A DNA stretch of 64,000 nt from Polaribacter sp. HaHaR_3_91. Its GTDB lineage: Bacteria > Bacteroidota > Bacteroidia > Flavobacteriales > Flavobacteriaceae. Below, one piece after another: positions 19,893 through 29,617 of the stretch. The stretch lies in assembly GCF_019278525.1 (NCBI RefSeq), contig NZ_CP058986.1, positions 2,805,001 to 2,869,000 on the forward strand, written 5' to 3'. Every line of letters begins with the position of its first letter. The first letter of the stretch is position 1. The notes beneath the pieces are model-generated. The model was not told the origin of the DNA and made no database searches. It was given only the letters and a program-made list of their open reading frames with translations. Position numbers and translations under genes: made by a program.

Positions 19893-21320
19893 TTAGAAAG
19901 TCAGCTTTTTAGTTAAATCTTCTACGTATTTTTTAAACTGCTTATCCGTTTCCGTTAAGTTGTCTACTGTTTTACAAGCATGTAATACGGTTGCATGATC
20001 TCTTTGCCCAATTTGATTGCCAATACTTGCCAATGAAGTTTTTGTTAATCTCTTAGCAAAAAACATCGCTAATTGACGCGCTTGTACAATATGACGTTTA
20101 CGAGTTTTAGATTGTAAAGTAGCTACATCCATATCAAAATATTTAGAAACTTCTTTCTGAATATAATCTATAGAAACTTCTTTCTTGGTGTTTTTTACAA
20201 ACTTATCTACAATTTGTTTTGCTAATTCTACAGAAAATTCTTTTCTGTTAAAAGAAGCTTGTGCAATCATAGAAATAACAACACCTTCTAATTCTCTAAC
20301 GTTAGATTTTATATTTTTAGCAATATATTCTACAATATCTTCTGGCATTTCTACACCATCTCTGTACAATTTATTTTGCAAAATAGAAATTCTAGTTTCG
20401 TAATCTGGTGCTTGTAACTCAGCAGATAATCCCCATTTAAAACGAGATAATAAACGCTGCTCAATATCTTGCATGTCTACAGGTGCTTTATCCGAAGTTA
20501 AAATAACCTGTTTTCCATTTTGATGTAAATGGTTAAAAATATGGAAGAATACATCTTGTGTACCAGCTTTACCAGATAAGAATTGTACATCATCTATAAT
20601 TAACACATCTACCATTTGATAGAAATGAATAAAATCATTTCTTGTATTCGATTTTACAGAATCTATAAACTGTTGTGTAAATTTTTCTGAAGAAATATAT
20701 AAAACAGTTTTATCTGGATATTTATCCTTGATATCCACACCAATAGCGTGCGCCAAATGTGTTTTACCTAATCCGACACCACCATACACTAATAATGGAT
20801 TAAAAGAGGTTCCTCCGGGCTTATTTGCCACTGCCATACCTGCAGAACGAGCCAATCTATTAGAATCGCCTTCTATAAAATTTGCAAAACTATAATTAGG
20901 GTTTAATTGAGATTCTATTTTTACTTTTTGTAATCCTGGAATTACAAAAGGATTTCTTAATTCTCTTTTATTAGACTCTAAAGGAACAGTTACTCTTTGC
21001 GGCTTTAAAGGATCTCTATTAGAACTTGGAATTTTAACAATTTGCGGCCTATTACTGCTATAATTGTTTTCCATTTTTACATCGTAAATCAATTTGGCAT
21101 CGTTACCTAATTGTTTTACCAATGCAACACGTAATAATTTGATATAGTGCTCTTCTAACCATTCGTAAAAAAATTTACTAGGCACCTGAATAGTCAACGC
21201 TTCGCCAGAAAGTTTTACCGGTTTTATTGGCTCGAACCAAGTTTTATATGCTTGCGGTTTTATGTTATCTTTTATAAAAGACAAACATTCATCCCAAACT
21301 GAGTCAGCATTTACAATCAT
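19893..21320 (-). CDS. dnaA: Chromosomal replication initiator DnaA
   Basis: DnaA binds the origin, melts it using ATP and loads the helicase. All four domains are visible: the N-terminal domain I (1-85), a linker, the AAA+ domain with Walker A GGVGLGKT (180-187) and Walker B LIIDDVQF, and the C-terminal DNA-binding domain with the signature IGQRDHATVLHACKT. Length is 475. No dnaN, recF or rpmH is nearby, so the gene context is not the classical origin context. One DnaA-box-like site lies 78 bases upstream. Confidence 0.98.
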   Translation of the reverse strand: MIVNADSVWDECLSFIKDNIKPQAYKTWFEPIKPVKLSGEALTIQVPSKFFYEWLEEHYIKLLRVALVKQLGNDAKLIYDVKMENNYSSNRPQIVKIPSSNRDPLKPQRVTVPLESNKRELRNPFVIPGLQKVKIESQLNPNYSFANFIEGDSNRLARSAGMAVANKPGGTSFNPLLVYGGVGLGKTHLAHAIGVDIKDKYPDKTVLYISSEKFTQQFIDSVKSNTRNDFIHFYQMVDVLIIDDVQFLSGKAGTQDVFFHIFNHLHQNGKQVILTSDKAPVDMQDIEQRLLSRFKWGLSAELQAPDYETRISILQNKLYRDGVEMPEDIVEYIAKNIKSNVRELEGVVISMIAQASFNRKEFSVELAKQIVDKFVKNTKKEVSIDYIQKEVSKYFDMDVATLQSKTRKRHIVQARQLAMFFAKRLTKTSLASIGNQIGQRDHATVLHACKTVDNLTETDKQFKKYVEDLTKKLTF

Positions 21321-21397
21321 TTAATTTTAGCGATTTTTTGTGTTATAATTAGGGTTTAAAAAGGGCTTATGATGCCTTTTTTAAGGTGGTACAAAAA

Positions 21398-21406
21398 TGT
21401 GAATAA
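21398..21406 (-). promoter_or_regulatory. Single DnaA-box-like 9-mer upstream of dnaA
   Basis: TTATTCACA on the minus strand fits TTATNCACA. It is one site, not a cluster, in the 170-base gap between dnaA and the divergent thioesterase gene. It would suit self-control of dnaA better than an origin. Confidence 0.4.
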
Positions 21407-21490
21407 AATTCAGTATAAAAAAATCAATTTGCTATTGATTATTAACTATTTTTTACGTAGAATACACAAAACACTAATTAATTATATCAC

Positions 21491-21889
21491 TTGAAAAAAT
21501 CTATAACAAAAACTAGAATCCGATATTCCGAAACGGATCAAATGGGGGTTGTGTATCACGGTAATTACGCGCAATTTTTTGAACTAGGACGTACCGAATG
21601 GATGCGTTCTTTAGGGGTTACATACAAAGATATGGAATTAAGTGGGATAATGCTTCCTGTTATTTCTATAAATTTTAAATTTATAAAATCGGCCTTGTAT
21701 GATGATGTTTTAACCATAAAAACCATATTGAAAAAGAAGCCCATGGTTAAAATTGAGTTTGATTATGAAATTGTAAATCAAAATGACGAACTCATTTGTA
21801 CAGGAAGTTCTGTTTTAGCTTTTATGAATTCTAAAACGATGAAACCAACTCGCTGCCCTGATCATTTATTAAAAGGTTTGGGATATTAA
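21491..21889 (+). CDS. Acyl-CoA thioesterase, YbgC/FadM-like hotdog fold
   Basis: The 132-residue protein has the 4-hydroxybenzoyl-CoA thioesterase pattern YSETDQMGVVYHGNYAQFFELGRTEW, where the Asp before QMG is the catalytic residue. These enzymes hydrolyse acyl-CoA in the cytosol, and YbgC is tied to the Tol-Pal system in other bacteria, which is not seen here. TTG at 21491 is the start, giving KKSITKTRIRYSETD as in homologues. It is divergent from dnaA. Confidence 0.9.
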   Translation: MKKSITKTRIRYSETDQMGVVYHGNYAQFFELGRTEWMRSLGVTYKDMELSGIMLPVISINFKFIKSALYDDVLTIKTILKKKPMVKIEFDYEIVNQNDELICTGSSVLAFMNSKTMKPTRCPDHLLKGLGY

Positions 21890-21925
21890 TTTTTTAAACA
21901 AAGAAAACTTTCTTGAACTAAAATA

Positions 21926-22534
21926 TTACTCTAATTTTTTAATATCAACTTTATATAAAGTATCAAAAATAGTATAAATTGCTTGTGCATCTTTTTTTCT
22001 TATAGAAATGGTGTACTCGCAATTCATTTCTAATTTTTGATTGGTAATGTCAATATTTTTCTCTTTGATAACTCTTTGTACGGCATTCATCATATCGTAT
22101 TCAAAAGTTAACTTATAATAAATATTGATGGTTTTTTCTAAAATATCAGCAGCTTCTAAACTAATTTGTGCTGACGTTTTATACGCAGAAATTAAACCAC
22201 CAACACCCAATTTTGTTCCTCCGAAATAACGGACAGAAACAATTAAAATATTGGTTACTTCAAAAGATTGTATTTGACCATAAATAGGTAAACCTGCAGA
22301 ATTATTAGGTTCCCCATCATCATTTGCTCTAAATTTCACGTCTTCAATACCCAATTGATAGGCATAACAAAAATGACGAGCAGCATGATGTTGCTTTCTT
22401 AACTCTTCTAAATGTTCTTTTACATCTTCTTCTGATAAAACAGGAAAAACATATCCAAAAAACTTAGATCCTTTTTCTTTAAAAAGGGTTTCTTCAGATG
22501 GTTTTTCTATTGTTTTATAAACGTCTTCTAACAT
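21926..22534 (-). CDS. YigZ/IMPACT family protein
   Basis: This protein of 202 residues matches the IMPACT/YigZ family, with the typical NDDGEPNNSAGLPI and VSVRYFGGTKLGVGGL blocks followed by a small C-terminal domain. The bacterial role is not settled. In eukaryotes IMPACT acts on translation control. The ATG at 22534 was chosen because it lies one base after the stop of the transporter gene upstream. A TTG at 22543 is also in frame. Confidence 0.9.
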   Translation of the reverse strand: MLEDVYKTIEKPSEETLFKEKGSKFFGYVFPVLSEEDVKEHLEELRKQHHAARHFCYAYQLGIEDVKFRANDDGEPNNSAGLPIYGQIQSFEVTNILIVSVRYFGGTKLGVGGLISAYKTSAQISLEAADILEKTINIYYKLTFEYDMMNAVQRVIKEKNIDITNQKLEMNCEYTISIRKKDAQAIYTIFDTLYKVDIKKLE

Positions 22535-22535
22535 A

Positions 22536-23399
22536 TTAAGCAATGGTTACTAAGACAATTCCTATAATTGCCAAAGCAACTCCTATTTTATTTTTTAAAC
22601 TAAATTTTTCTTTAAACAACAATAACCCAACCAAGGTTGATACTACTACAACAGACACATTATTAATTGTAAATAAAGTAGAACTTTCAAAACCTGATGT
22701 TTGCATCGCTTTAATTAAAAATACAATTGTAAAATAATTAGGAACTCCCAAAACAATACCTGCAATTATATTTTTAAAACCAAATGGTTCTCTCTTTTGA
22801 AGCGTTTTTATCAATAAAATAAGTAATCCAAAAAAAGCAGCAAAACCAAATAAACTCCCAGAAAAAAGGGAGGTTTCATTATTTTGAACAAAATTTACTT
22901 CAACATATTTAAGTGTAGTATCAATTATACCTGAACCAAAAAAAAGTAATATTGGAAACACTAATCCGGCTTTATTCAAAGTACTTTTTTCTTCTTTTAC
23001 AGAGGCTAAATAAACAGATAATAAGGCAATTAAAATACCAATAACTTTAAAGTAAGTAACCGATTCATCATATAAAATAATGCCAAAAACCACTGGAATA
23101 ACTACAGACATTTTTCCTGCAACTGAAGCTACTGAAACTCCATTTTGTTGTGCTGTATTTGCCATTACAAAAAATACTGAAACAAATAAAGCTCCTAAGA
23201 TTATAGCACCAAAAAACCAAGGTTTCTGAGGTATTTCATTAAAAGAAAATGTAATTTCAGACAAACCGAAGCCTAAACAAAAGGCCACTAAATAATTTAC
23301 AACAATTGCTTTTAAAGTGTCAATTTTATAAATATCGAAATATTTAAATATGACAAACAATAAGGTTGAAAAAAGAATGCTGAAAATTAAATAAATCAA
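22536..23399 (-). CDS. EamA/DMT family transporter
   Basis: The protein has ten predicted membrane helices in two five-helix halves, as in the drug/metabolite transporter superfamily. The substrate is unknown. The start chosen is TTG at 23399, which overlaps the TGA stop of the HAD gene as TTGA and gives MIYLIFSILFSTLLF, a helix from the first residues. Longer frames would only add a charged stretch that is the HAD gene in another frame. It is translationally coupled at both ends. Confidence 0.85.
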   Translation of the reverse strand: MIYLIFSILFSTLLFVIFKYFDIYKIDTLKAIVVNYLVAFCLGFGLSEITFSFNEIPQKPWFFGAIILGALFVSVFFVMANTAQQNGVSVASVAGKMSVVIPVVFGIILYDESVTYFKVIGILIALLSVYLASVKEEKSTLNKAGLVFPILLFFGSGIIDTTLKYVEVNFVQNNETSLFSGSLFGFAAFFGLLILLIKTLQKREPFGFKNIIAGIVLGVPNYFTIVFLIKAMQTSGFESSTLFTINNVSVVVVSTLVGLLLFKEKFSLKNKIGVALAIIGIVLVTIA

Positions 23400-24007
23400 A
23401 ATAAATTTTCCTTTTTTGTAAATAATTCCGTTACCTCTTCTTCTCCCGGAATTAAATTCCAAGTATGAATGCCTAAGATATTTGCAGAAACTGTATTTTC
23501 TTTAGTATCATCTATAAACAGTGTTTCCTCCGCTATTAAATTATTCTCATTCAACACAAATTCATAAATATTAACATTTGGTTTTCTTAAATGAATTTCG
23601 TGCGTTAAATAAAATTGTTCGAAACAGATTTTAAAGGAATTGTAGAATTCACTTCCAACATTATTTTGAATCCAAGAAATATGCAAATCGTTGGTATTAC
23701 TCAATAAAAATAATCTGTATTTTTTACTTTCTGCTAATTCCTGAATAAACTTTAATCGGTTTTTTGGAAAATCTAACAGAATAGAATTCCAAGCTTTTAC
23801 TAATTTTTCTTTTGAAACATTGAACTTAGCTTCAAAAAAAGCAACAAACTCTTCTGTAGAAATTAAGCCCATTTCGTACTCGTTCAAAATTGGTAAATTG
23901 ACTTCTGCTTCTTGCGAAATCCCTAAGTCCAGTAATTCTTTTGCAAAACGTTTTTTATCTAGGTTGATAAAAATATCGCCAAAATCGAAAATGATGTTTT
24001 TAATCAT
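23396..24007 (-). CDS. HAD-superfamily hydrolase, subfamily IA
   Basis: The first motif FDFGDIFINLD holds the nucleophile aspartate, LLSNTNDLH is motif II and LFIDDTKENTVSA is motif IV. At 203 residues with a helical cap it resembles the YihX/epoxide-hydrolase-N-like group of small phosphatases. The start ATG at 24007 overlaps the ribD stop by eight bases, so the genes are coupled. As riboflavin synthesis needs a HAD phosphatase after RibD, a role there is possible but not shown. Confidence 0.88.
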   Translation of the reverse strand: MIKNIIFDFGDIFINLDKKRFAKELLDLGISQEAEVNLPILNEYEMGLISTEEFVAFFEAKFNVSKEKLVKAWNSILLDFPKNRLKFIQELAESKKYRLFLLSNTNDLHISWIQNNVGSEFYNSFKICFEQFYLTHEIHLRKPNVNIYEFVLNENNLIAEETLFIDDTKENTVSANILGIHTWNLIPGEEEVTELFTKKENLF

Positions 24008-25052
24008 TTGTATATATTTTTAAAACATCTGTTTTGATGTTTATTTCTTCTTTAACTACCTTCTTAAAAACAGGTGCCTTCACTCCTACTTTAAAAGTGG
24101 TTTCCCCTACAAAAAGCCTCGCTTCATCCCAGAGATTTTCATCTATAAAAGTTTGTAAAGTCTGCGTACCTCCTTCTATAATTACAGATTGAATTTGGTG
24201 CTTTTGTAAAACATTGCAAACTTGTTTTGCTAGATTATTAGAGAAATCTATGGTTTCAAGAATTAGTTCTCTACTACTCTTGAACAGATATTCTTCTTTT
24301 TCTGTAATGATAATCGTCTTTACACTTCCGTCTAAAACACTACTATTTTCCGAAATTCTTAAAGTACGATCTAAAACAATTCTAACAGGACTTTGACCAG
24401 TCCAACTTCTAACATTTAATTTAGGATTGTCTGCAATAACCGTATTTGTTCCTACTAAAATTGCGTGTTCTTGTGCTCGCCATTTGTGGACTAACTGCTG
24501 AGAATATGGGTTAGAAATCCAAACTGGTTTCTGCTCATCTTTTGTTAAAGGAGCAACAAATCCGTCTTTAGTTTGTGCCCATTTTAAAATAATATAAGGT
24601 CTTTTTTTATTCTGAACCGTAAAAAAACGATTGTGATGTTCTTTACACTCATCTTCTAAAACGCCAACAGTTACATTAATCCCTGCATTTATAAGACGTT
24701 CAATTCCTTTACCAGCAACCAAACTATTAGAATCTACACAACCAACAACGACATTCTTCAGTTGATGTTTTACAATTAAATCTGCACAAGGTGGCGTTTT
24801 ACCAAAATGAGAACAAGGTTCTAAAGTTACGTAGATTGTTGCCTCTTTTAAAAGCGCTTTGTCTTTTACGGCATTAATTGCATTTACTTCTGCATGATTA
24901 CCACCATAAGCAGATGTAAAACCTTCGCCAATAATTTTATTTTGATATACTACAACTGCCCCTACAGAAGGATTAGGACGCGAAAAGCCTATCCCATTTT
25001 TGGCTATTTGTAAGCAACGTTTTATGTATAATTTGTGATCTATCACTAACAA
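24000..25052 (-). CDS. ribD: Bifunctional riboflavin biosynthesis protein RibD
   Basis: RibD deaminates and then reduces the pyrimidine intermediate of riboflavin synthesis. The N-terminal deaminase has zinc ligands His53 with Glu55 (HAEVNAI) and Cys80 and Cys89 (PCSHFGKTPPC). The reductase domain from about residue 150 begins RPYIILKWAQTKDGFV. Length is about 350. The start is uncertain: TTG at 25052 directly follows the stop of the gene before, and GTG six bases downstream gives an N-terminus closer to the family. Confidence 0.95.
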   Translation of the reverse strand: MLVIDHKLYIKRCLQIAKNGIGFSRPNPSVGAVVVYQNKIIGEGFTSAYGGNHAEVNAINAVKDKALLKEATIYVTLEPCSHFGKTPPCADLIVKHQLKNVVVGCVDSNSLVAGKGIERLINAGINVTVGVLEDECKEHHNRFFTVQNKKRPYIILKWAQTKDGFVAPLTKDEQKPVWISNPYSQQLVHKWRAQEHAILVGTNTVIADNPKLNVRSWTGQSPVRIVLDRTLRISENSSVLDGSVKTIIITEKEEYLFKSSRELILETIDFSNNLAKQVCNVLQKHQIQSVIIEGGTQTLQTFIDENLWDEARLFVGETTFKVGVKAPVFKKVVKEEINIKTDVLKIYTND

Positions 25053-25511
25053 TTAAAATTTGATTTCCTGAATTTGATCTATCGGATATACACTAGAATA
25101 CCCGAAAACCTTGTATTTTAAATCTCCTGTAAATTGCACTTTTATAGATTTATTTAAAAATGAATTTAGCAGACCTCCTAAGATTCCGTTTTTGTTATTA
25201 TCAAAGACTTTTTTAGCAGGAATTACCACCATTAAAGGTATAGAAAACTCCTTTCTTGCTGGTACTTCAAATTCATCTGAAGAAACCTGTGCAACTTCTG
25301 CACCGTTTACAATCACCTTAATTTCATCCGTAGAAATAACACCACCAACATCATTTGGGTTTTCAAAAAAAGCTGACGCTTTTAAACGAATAGTATCTCC
25401 CTTAAAAGAAGATACCTTTACATTATCTACCTTTATAAAAATAGGTTTTTCCCTTACAGAACAACTTGTAATGAATGCAAAGAAAAGTACAAAATATATA
25501 AGGTTTTTCAT
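25053..25511 (-). CDS. LEA type 2 family lipoprotein
   Basis: A lipoprotein signal (FAFITSCS) is followed by one late-embryogenesis-abundant type 2 domain (WHy-like beta sandwich, about residues 25-150) with the family pattern FFENPNDVGG. Such proteins may buffer envelope stress, with no defined reaction. ATG at 25511 gives MKNLIYFVL. An in-frame ATG six bases upstream exists. A TATTTTTG box at 25547-25554 is the likely promoter for this gene and the ribD operon. Confidence 0.85.
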   Translation of the reverse strand: MKNLIYFVLFFAFITSCSVREKPIFIKVDNVKVSSFKGDTIRLKASAFFENPNDVGGVISTDEIKVIVNGAEVAQVSSDEFEVPARKEFSIPLMVVIPAKKVFDNNKNGILGGLLNSFLNKSIKVQFTGDLKYKVFGYSSVYPIDQIQEIKF

Positions 25512-25546
25512 GTTCAATATTTAAAAAAAAAGGTAAATTGCTCTTG

Positions 25547-25554
25547 CAAAAATA
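25547..25554 (-). promoter_or_regulatory. -7 box of the LEA-ribD-HAD-DMT-yigZ operon
   Basis: TATTTTTG on the minus strand fits TAnnTTTG, 35 bases upstream of the first gene. The upstream half of the promoter would reach into the first codons of the divergent acetyltransferase gene (ATG 25564). Confidence 0.5.
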
Positions 25555-25563
25555 CAGTAATAA

Positions 25564-26055
25564 ATGAAAAGTACAGATTTTATCATTAGAGAAATTCAAT
25601 CTAAAGACAATGCACAAATGGCAACTGTAATCAGAGAAGTTCTTTTAGAAATGGGTGCACCAAAAATTGGTACTGCCTACGAAGACAAAGCTACTGATAA
25701 AATGTTTGAAAACTTTGAAAAACCAACCTCATTTTATTATGTTGTAGAGCATAATAATAAGGTAGTTGGAGGCGCAGGAATTGCACAATTAGATAATTTT
25801 GAAGGGAATACGTGCGAGCTTCAAAAAATGTATTTTTTACCGATAACACGAGGAAAAGGTTTGGGTTCTAAATTAATAAATACTTGCTTAGAAAAAGCAA
25901 AAATAATTGGTTTTGAAAACTGTTATTTAGAAACTATGCCTTATATGAATGCTGCACAAGCATTGTACAAAAGGAATGGTTTTGTAAATCTTGACAAACC
26001 TATGGGAAATACCGGACATTATTCTTGCCCTGTTTGGATGCTTAAAAAATTATAA
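25564..26055 (+). CDS. GNAT acetyltransferase
   Basis: The 163-residue protein has the GNAT fold: FIIREIQSKDNAQMATVIR at the N-terminus, the acetyl-CoA-binding loop in MYFLPITRGKGLGSKL (about 95-110), and the C-terminal NAAQALYKRNGFV. The substrate is unknown. It lies directly before the cardiolipin synthase gene, with three bases between stop and start. Confidence 0.9.
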   Translation: MKSTDFIIREIQSKDNAQMATVIREVLLEMGAPKIGTAYEDKATDKMFENFEKPTSFYYVVEHNNKVVGGAGIAQLDNFEGNTCELQKMYFLPITRGKGLGSKLINTCLEKAKIIGFENCYLETMPYMNAAQALYKRNGFVNLDKPMGNTGHYSCPVWMLKKL

Positions 26056-26058
26056 AAA

Positions 26059-27483
26059 TTGATATATACTATTCTCTTATCGATACACCTTGTACTATTT
26101 AGTTGGGCTTTTTACAATATTTTATATTTTGGCGTAAAACCTTCTAAATCTTTAAGCTGGATTTTAATTACACTCTTATTTCCTTTCATGGGGGTTTTTG
26201 CTTTTATTTTATTCGGCATTAATAGAAGAAAAATAAAATACTTTGAACTTAAAGAGACTAAAAAAAGGAAAGATTACATTGAAAAGAATCGCAAAAATGA
26301 AAAAAATAAAAATGTAGCTGTACTTAAGAGTCGTAAAGCTTCTAAAATATCTAATCTAATTTTTAATAACACAAACTTACCGCTACAATTAAATAATGAT
26401 GTTGTAGTCTTAAAAAGTGGAAAAGAAACTTTTGAAGCACTTTTTAAAGCTATTAAGAATGCTAAATCATTTATCCATTTACAATATTACATTATTGAAA
26501 ATGGAGAAATTCTCAACAATATTATTAACTTATTAGAGCAAAAACGAAAAGAAAATGTAGAAGTCCGTATTTTATACGATTCTATAGGAAGCTTTCCCTT
26601 AAACAAAAAAACCATACAACACCTAAAAGAAATAGGTGTAAAAATATATCCAGAAACTCCTTTTAAATTTGGAAGCTTTCTTTTTTCTTTAAATTATAGA
26701 AATCATAGAAAAATTGCAATTATAGATAATGAAATTGGTTTTACAGGTGGCGTAAATATTTCTGATGAATATATTACAAAAGACACCGATTTAGGTATTT
26801 GGCAAGATGCACATGTACAAATATCTGGTTGTGCAGTCGCTAATTTACACGATACTTTTTTAAAAGATTATTACTACGCAACAGATATAGATTTAAGTCA
26901 GAAAGAAAAATACAATACGGTTTGTAACGCTGAAGGAAACACTACAATACAAATTGTTTCTAGCGGTCCAGATTACAAACAACCTGTTGTAATGCAACAA
27001 TATTTGAGCCTTATTAATTTAGCAGAAAAGAGTATTTGTGTATTAAACCCATATTTTATACCTACTTACTCTATATTAGAATCGTTTAAAATTGCAGCTT
27101 TAAGCGGTGTAAAAGTAACTTTATTATTGCCTAAAGTTACCGATTCTAATATAGCTACCTATAGTATGTATTCTTATTTTGAGGGTTTATTAAAAGCCGG
27201 AGTAGATATATATTTAAGGGACGATTTCTCGCACAGTAAAGTTATATTTATTGATGATGAGATTGCTTCAATCGGTTCTACCAATTTTGATTGTAGAAGC
27301 TTTGAACATAACTATGAATTAAATGCTCTAATTTTTGATGAAGAAATTACTTCAGAAATATCAAAAGAATTTAATGAAAGAAAAAATTTAGCCACCAAAA
27401 TAACTTTAGAAGATTTCTTAAACAGATCTAACAAACAAAAAACACTTGAACGTCTTGCTAGATTTTTAAGCCCTTTATTATAA
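26059..27483 (+). CDS. cls: Cardiolipin synthase
   Basis: The enzyme makes cardiolipin from two phosphatidylglycerol molecules at the inner membrane. Two N-terminal membrane helices (about 1-60, PLDc_N) are followed by two phospholipase D domains, each with an HxK motif: HRKIAIID near 219 and HSKVIFID near 393. Length is 474, as for ClsA. TTG at 26059 is the start, four bases after the acetyltransferase stop. prmC follows after seven bases. Confidence 0.95.
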   Translation: MIYTILLSIHLVLFSWAFYNILYFGVKPSKSLSWILITLLFPFMGVFAFILFGINRRKIKYFELKETKKRKDYIEKNRKNEKNKNVAVLKSRKASKISNLIFNNTNLPLQLNNDVVVLKSGKETFEALFKAIKNAKSFIHLQYYIIENGEILNNIINLLEQKRKENVEVRILYDSIGSFPLNKKTIQHLKEIGVKIYPETPFKFGSFLFSLNYRNHRKIAIIDNEIGFTGGVNISDEYITKDTDLGIWQDAHVQISGCAVANLHDTFLKDYYYATDIDLSQKEKYNTVCNAEGNTTIQIVSSGPDYKQPVVMQQYLSLINLAEKSICVLNPYFIPTYSILESFKIAALSGVKVTLLLPKVTDSNIATYSMYSYFEGLLKAGVDIYLRDDFSHSKVIFIDDEIASIGSTNFDCRSFEHNYELNALIFDEEITSEISKEFNERKNLATKITLEDFLNRSNKQKTLERLARFLSPLL

Positions 27484-27490
27484 ACTATCT

Positions 27491-28354
27491 ATGACACTTC
27501 AAAATTTTCGTATTTTTTTTAACAGTGAATTATCAACGATCTATCCAAAAACAGAAATTGATTCTTTCTTTTTTATGTTGATAGAAGTAAAACTGAACCT
27601 ACAAAGAATCGATACCGTTTTAAAACCAGACTTTTTAATTGATGAAAGTATTTTATCAGAATTAAAAAATATTGTAAAAAGACTTCAAAAAGAAGAACCT
27701 ATTCAGTATATTTTAGGAGAAACTGAGTTTTATAGTTTACCATTTTTAGTAGATGAAAATACCTTAATACCAAGACCGGAAACAGAAGAACTAGTAGAAT
27801 GGGTTATCAATGAAATTCAAGAAATAAGAAGTAAAAATCAAGACAATAAATTAAATATTCTTGATGTAGGAACAGGTACAGGTTGCATTCCTATTTCTTT
27901 GGCTAAGAACTTAAATAACGTTTCTATTTCTGCTATAGATGTTTCTTTAGAAGCTTTAAAAAAAGCAAAGCAAAATGCAGTTTTAAATAAAGTTGACATT
28001 ACTTTCTTAGAAATAGATATTTTAAAAGCTAAAGAATTGCCTAAAAAGTATGACTTCATAATTTCTAATCCTCCTTATGTTAGAGAATTAGAAAAGATAG
28101 AAATAAACAATAATGTATTACAAAACGAACCACATCTTGCCCTTTTTGTTGATGACGAAAACCCACTAATTTTCTATAAAAAAATTGCAGATTTAGCAAA
28201 ACAAGACCTTACTAAAAACGGATTGTTATTTTTTGAAATCAATCAATATTTAGGAAAAGAAACCGTAGATATGCTACACCAAAAAGGGTTTAAAAACATA
28301 GAGTTAAAAAAAGATTTTTCTGGAAATGACAGAATGATAAAAGCTACATATTAA
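27491..28354 (+). CDS. prmC: Peptide chain release factor N5-glutamine methyltransferase PrmC
   Basis: PrmC methylates the glutamine of the GGQ motif in release factors. The SAM-binding motif [12 protein letters not shown] is at about 125-136 and the catalytic NPPY at 193-196. The N-terminal helical domain that binds the release factor covers about 1-90. Length is 287. Its stop overlaps by four bases (TTAA) with the stop of the converging gene. Confidence 0.96.
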   Translation: MTLQNFRIFFNSELSTIYPKTEIDSFFFMLIEVKLNLQRIDTVLKPDFLIDESILSELKNIVKRLQKEEPIQYILGETEFYSLPFLVDENTLIPRPETEELVEWVINEIQEIRSKNQDNKLNILDVGTGTGCIPISLAKNLNNVSISAIDVSLEALKKAKQNAVLNKVDITFLEIDILKAKELPKKYDFIISNPPYVRELEKIEINNNVLQNEPHLALFVDDENPLIFYKKIADLAKQDLTKNGLLFFEINQYLGKETVDMLHQKGFKNIELKKDFSGNDRMIKATY

Positions 28355-29187
28355 AATCGATTATCACCATCTAATAAATCTCCTATTCCACCTAAAACAC
28401 TTCCTTCTCCTCGCTTTCCACTTCCTGTTCTTGGCGCCATTGACAAAACTCGTCCTGCCAATCTACTAAAAGGTAAAGATTGAATATACACAGTTCCTGG
28501 CCCTTTTAAAGAAGCAAAAAACAATCCTTCACCTCCAAAAACAGTATTTTTAATACCACCAACAAACTCAATGTCATAATCTACATCTTGAGTAAAACCA
28601 ACAATACACCCCGTATCTACCTTTAAAACTTCACCTGGTTGTAATACTTTTTTCGCCATAGTTCCACCAGCATGAATAAAACTTAAACCATCTCCCTCTA
28701 ATTTTTGCATAATAAAACCTTCTCCACCAAACAAACCTCTCCCTAATTTTTTAGAAAACTCTATTCCAATAGAAACGCCTTTTGCTGCACACAAAAATGC
28801 ATCTTTTTGGCAGATAAACTTCCCTCCAAATTCTGTTAAATCAATCGGAATAATTTTACCAGGATACGGAGACGCAAATGAAATTTGTTTTTTTCCAAAG
28901 CCATTATTGGTAAAAACAGTCATAAATAAACTTTCCCCTGTCAAGATTCTTTTTCCTGCTGAAAATATCTTTCCTAATAAGCCCGTTTCTTGATTAGAAC
29001 CATCACCTAAAATAGTATTCATTTTAATATTATCATCCATCATCATAAAAGTACCTGCTTCTGCAACGACTCCTTCTTGCGGATCTAACTCAATTTCTAC
29101 AAACTGCATTTCTTCTCCAAAGATTTTATAATCAATCTCGTGAGCATTTCTATTGTTTGAGTTTTGTGGAATTTTATCTTGAAACAT
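28351..29187 (-). CDS. TIGR00266/AIM24 family protein
   Basis: The protein belongs to the TIGR00266 (AIM24-like) family of beta-rich, trefoil-like proteins of unknown function. The glycine-rich repeats [31 protein letters not shown] and [15 protein letters not shown] are typical. It has no signal peptide. Length of 278 residues is normal. It ends against prmC with overlapping stop codons, which leaves no room for a separate terminator. Confidence 0.9.
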   Translation of the reverse strand: MFQDKIPQNSNNRNAHEIDYKIFGEEMQFVEIELDPQEGVVAEAGTFMMMDDNIKMNTILGDGSNQETGLLGKIFSAGKRILTGESLFMTVFTNNGFGKKQISFASPYPGKIIPIDLTEFGGKFICQKDAFLCAAKGVSIGIEFSKKLGRGLFGGEGFIMQKLEGDGLSFIHAGGTMAKKVLQPGEVLKVDTGCIVGFTQDVDYDIEFVGGIKNTVFGGEGLFFASLKGPGTVYIQSLPFSRLAGRVLSMAPRTGSGKRGEGSVLGGIGDLLDGDNRF

Positions 29188-29407
29188 AATTCAATTTTTA
29201 AGGTTTATACATTAATTAGAAGATTTTAAAGGGTATTTGTTACACCAAAAAACTATTTTTTAAATTTAGTGAATTTTACTTCAATCTAAATAAGTACATT
29301 TTTTTGATACATACTTCTTATGAAAGGTTTATGTAAAGAACCTTTTAAATTTTTGTTAATAAAGCCAAAACAGCCGTTTTCTAATTATTTATGAGTAGAA
29401 AAAGCCA

Positions 29408-29415
29408 TATTTTTG
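29408..29415 (+). promoter_or_regulatory. -7 box before the small gene at 29470
   Basis: TATTTTTG fits TAnnTTTG and lies 54 bases upstream of the ATG at 29470. The -33 position lacks TTG. Confidence 0.45.
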
Positions 29416-29469
29416 CAGTGATAAAAAGAAAAACTATATTTAATACACGAATTAAAAAATAAAAAAATT

Positions 29470-29616
29470 ATGAAATATTTATCTCCAGAAATAGAAGCTT
29501 TATCTAAAAAGTTTGAAGTAACAAAATCTTTAGCGCGTACAAATGTATCTTGTGGTATTTTTCAAGAATGTGATTATAACGAAGAAAGACCAGAACTATA
29601 TAAAAGTAAAGAATAA
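29470..29616 (+). CDS. Small protein of 48 residues, function unknown
   Basis: ATG at 29470 opens a frame of 48 codons (MKYLSPEIEALSKKFEVTKS to the end ELYKSKE). It has two cysteines seven residues apart (CGIFQEC) and no signal or membrane segment. A promoter-like box 54 bases upstream and a nearly adjacent converging gene stop support a real gene. I do not recognise the family. Confidence 0.6.
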   Translation: MKYLSPEIEALSKKFEVTKSLARTNVSCGIFQECDYNEERPELYKSKE

Positions 29617-29617
29617 A

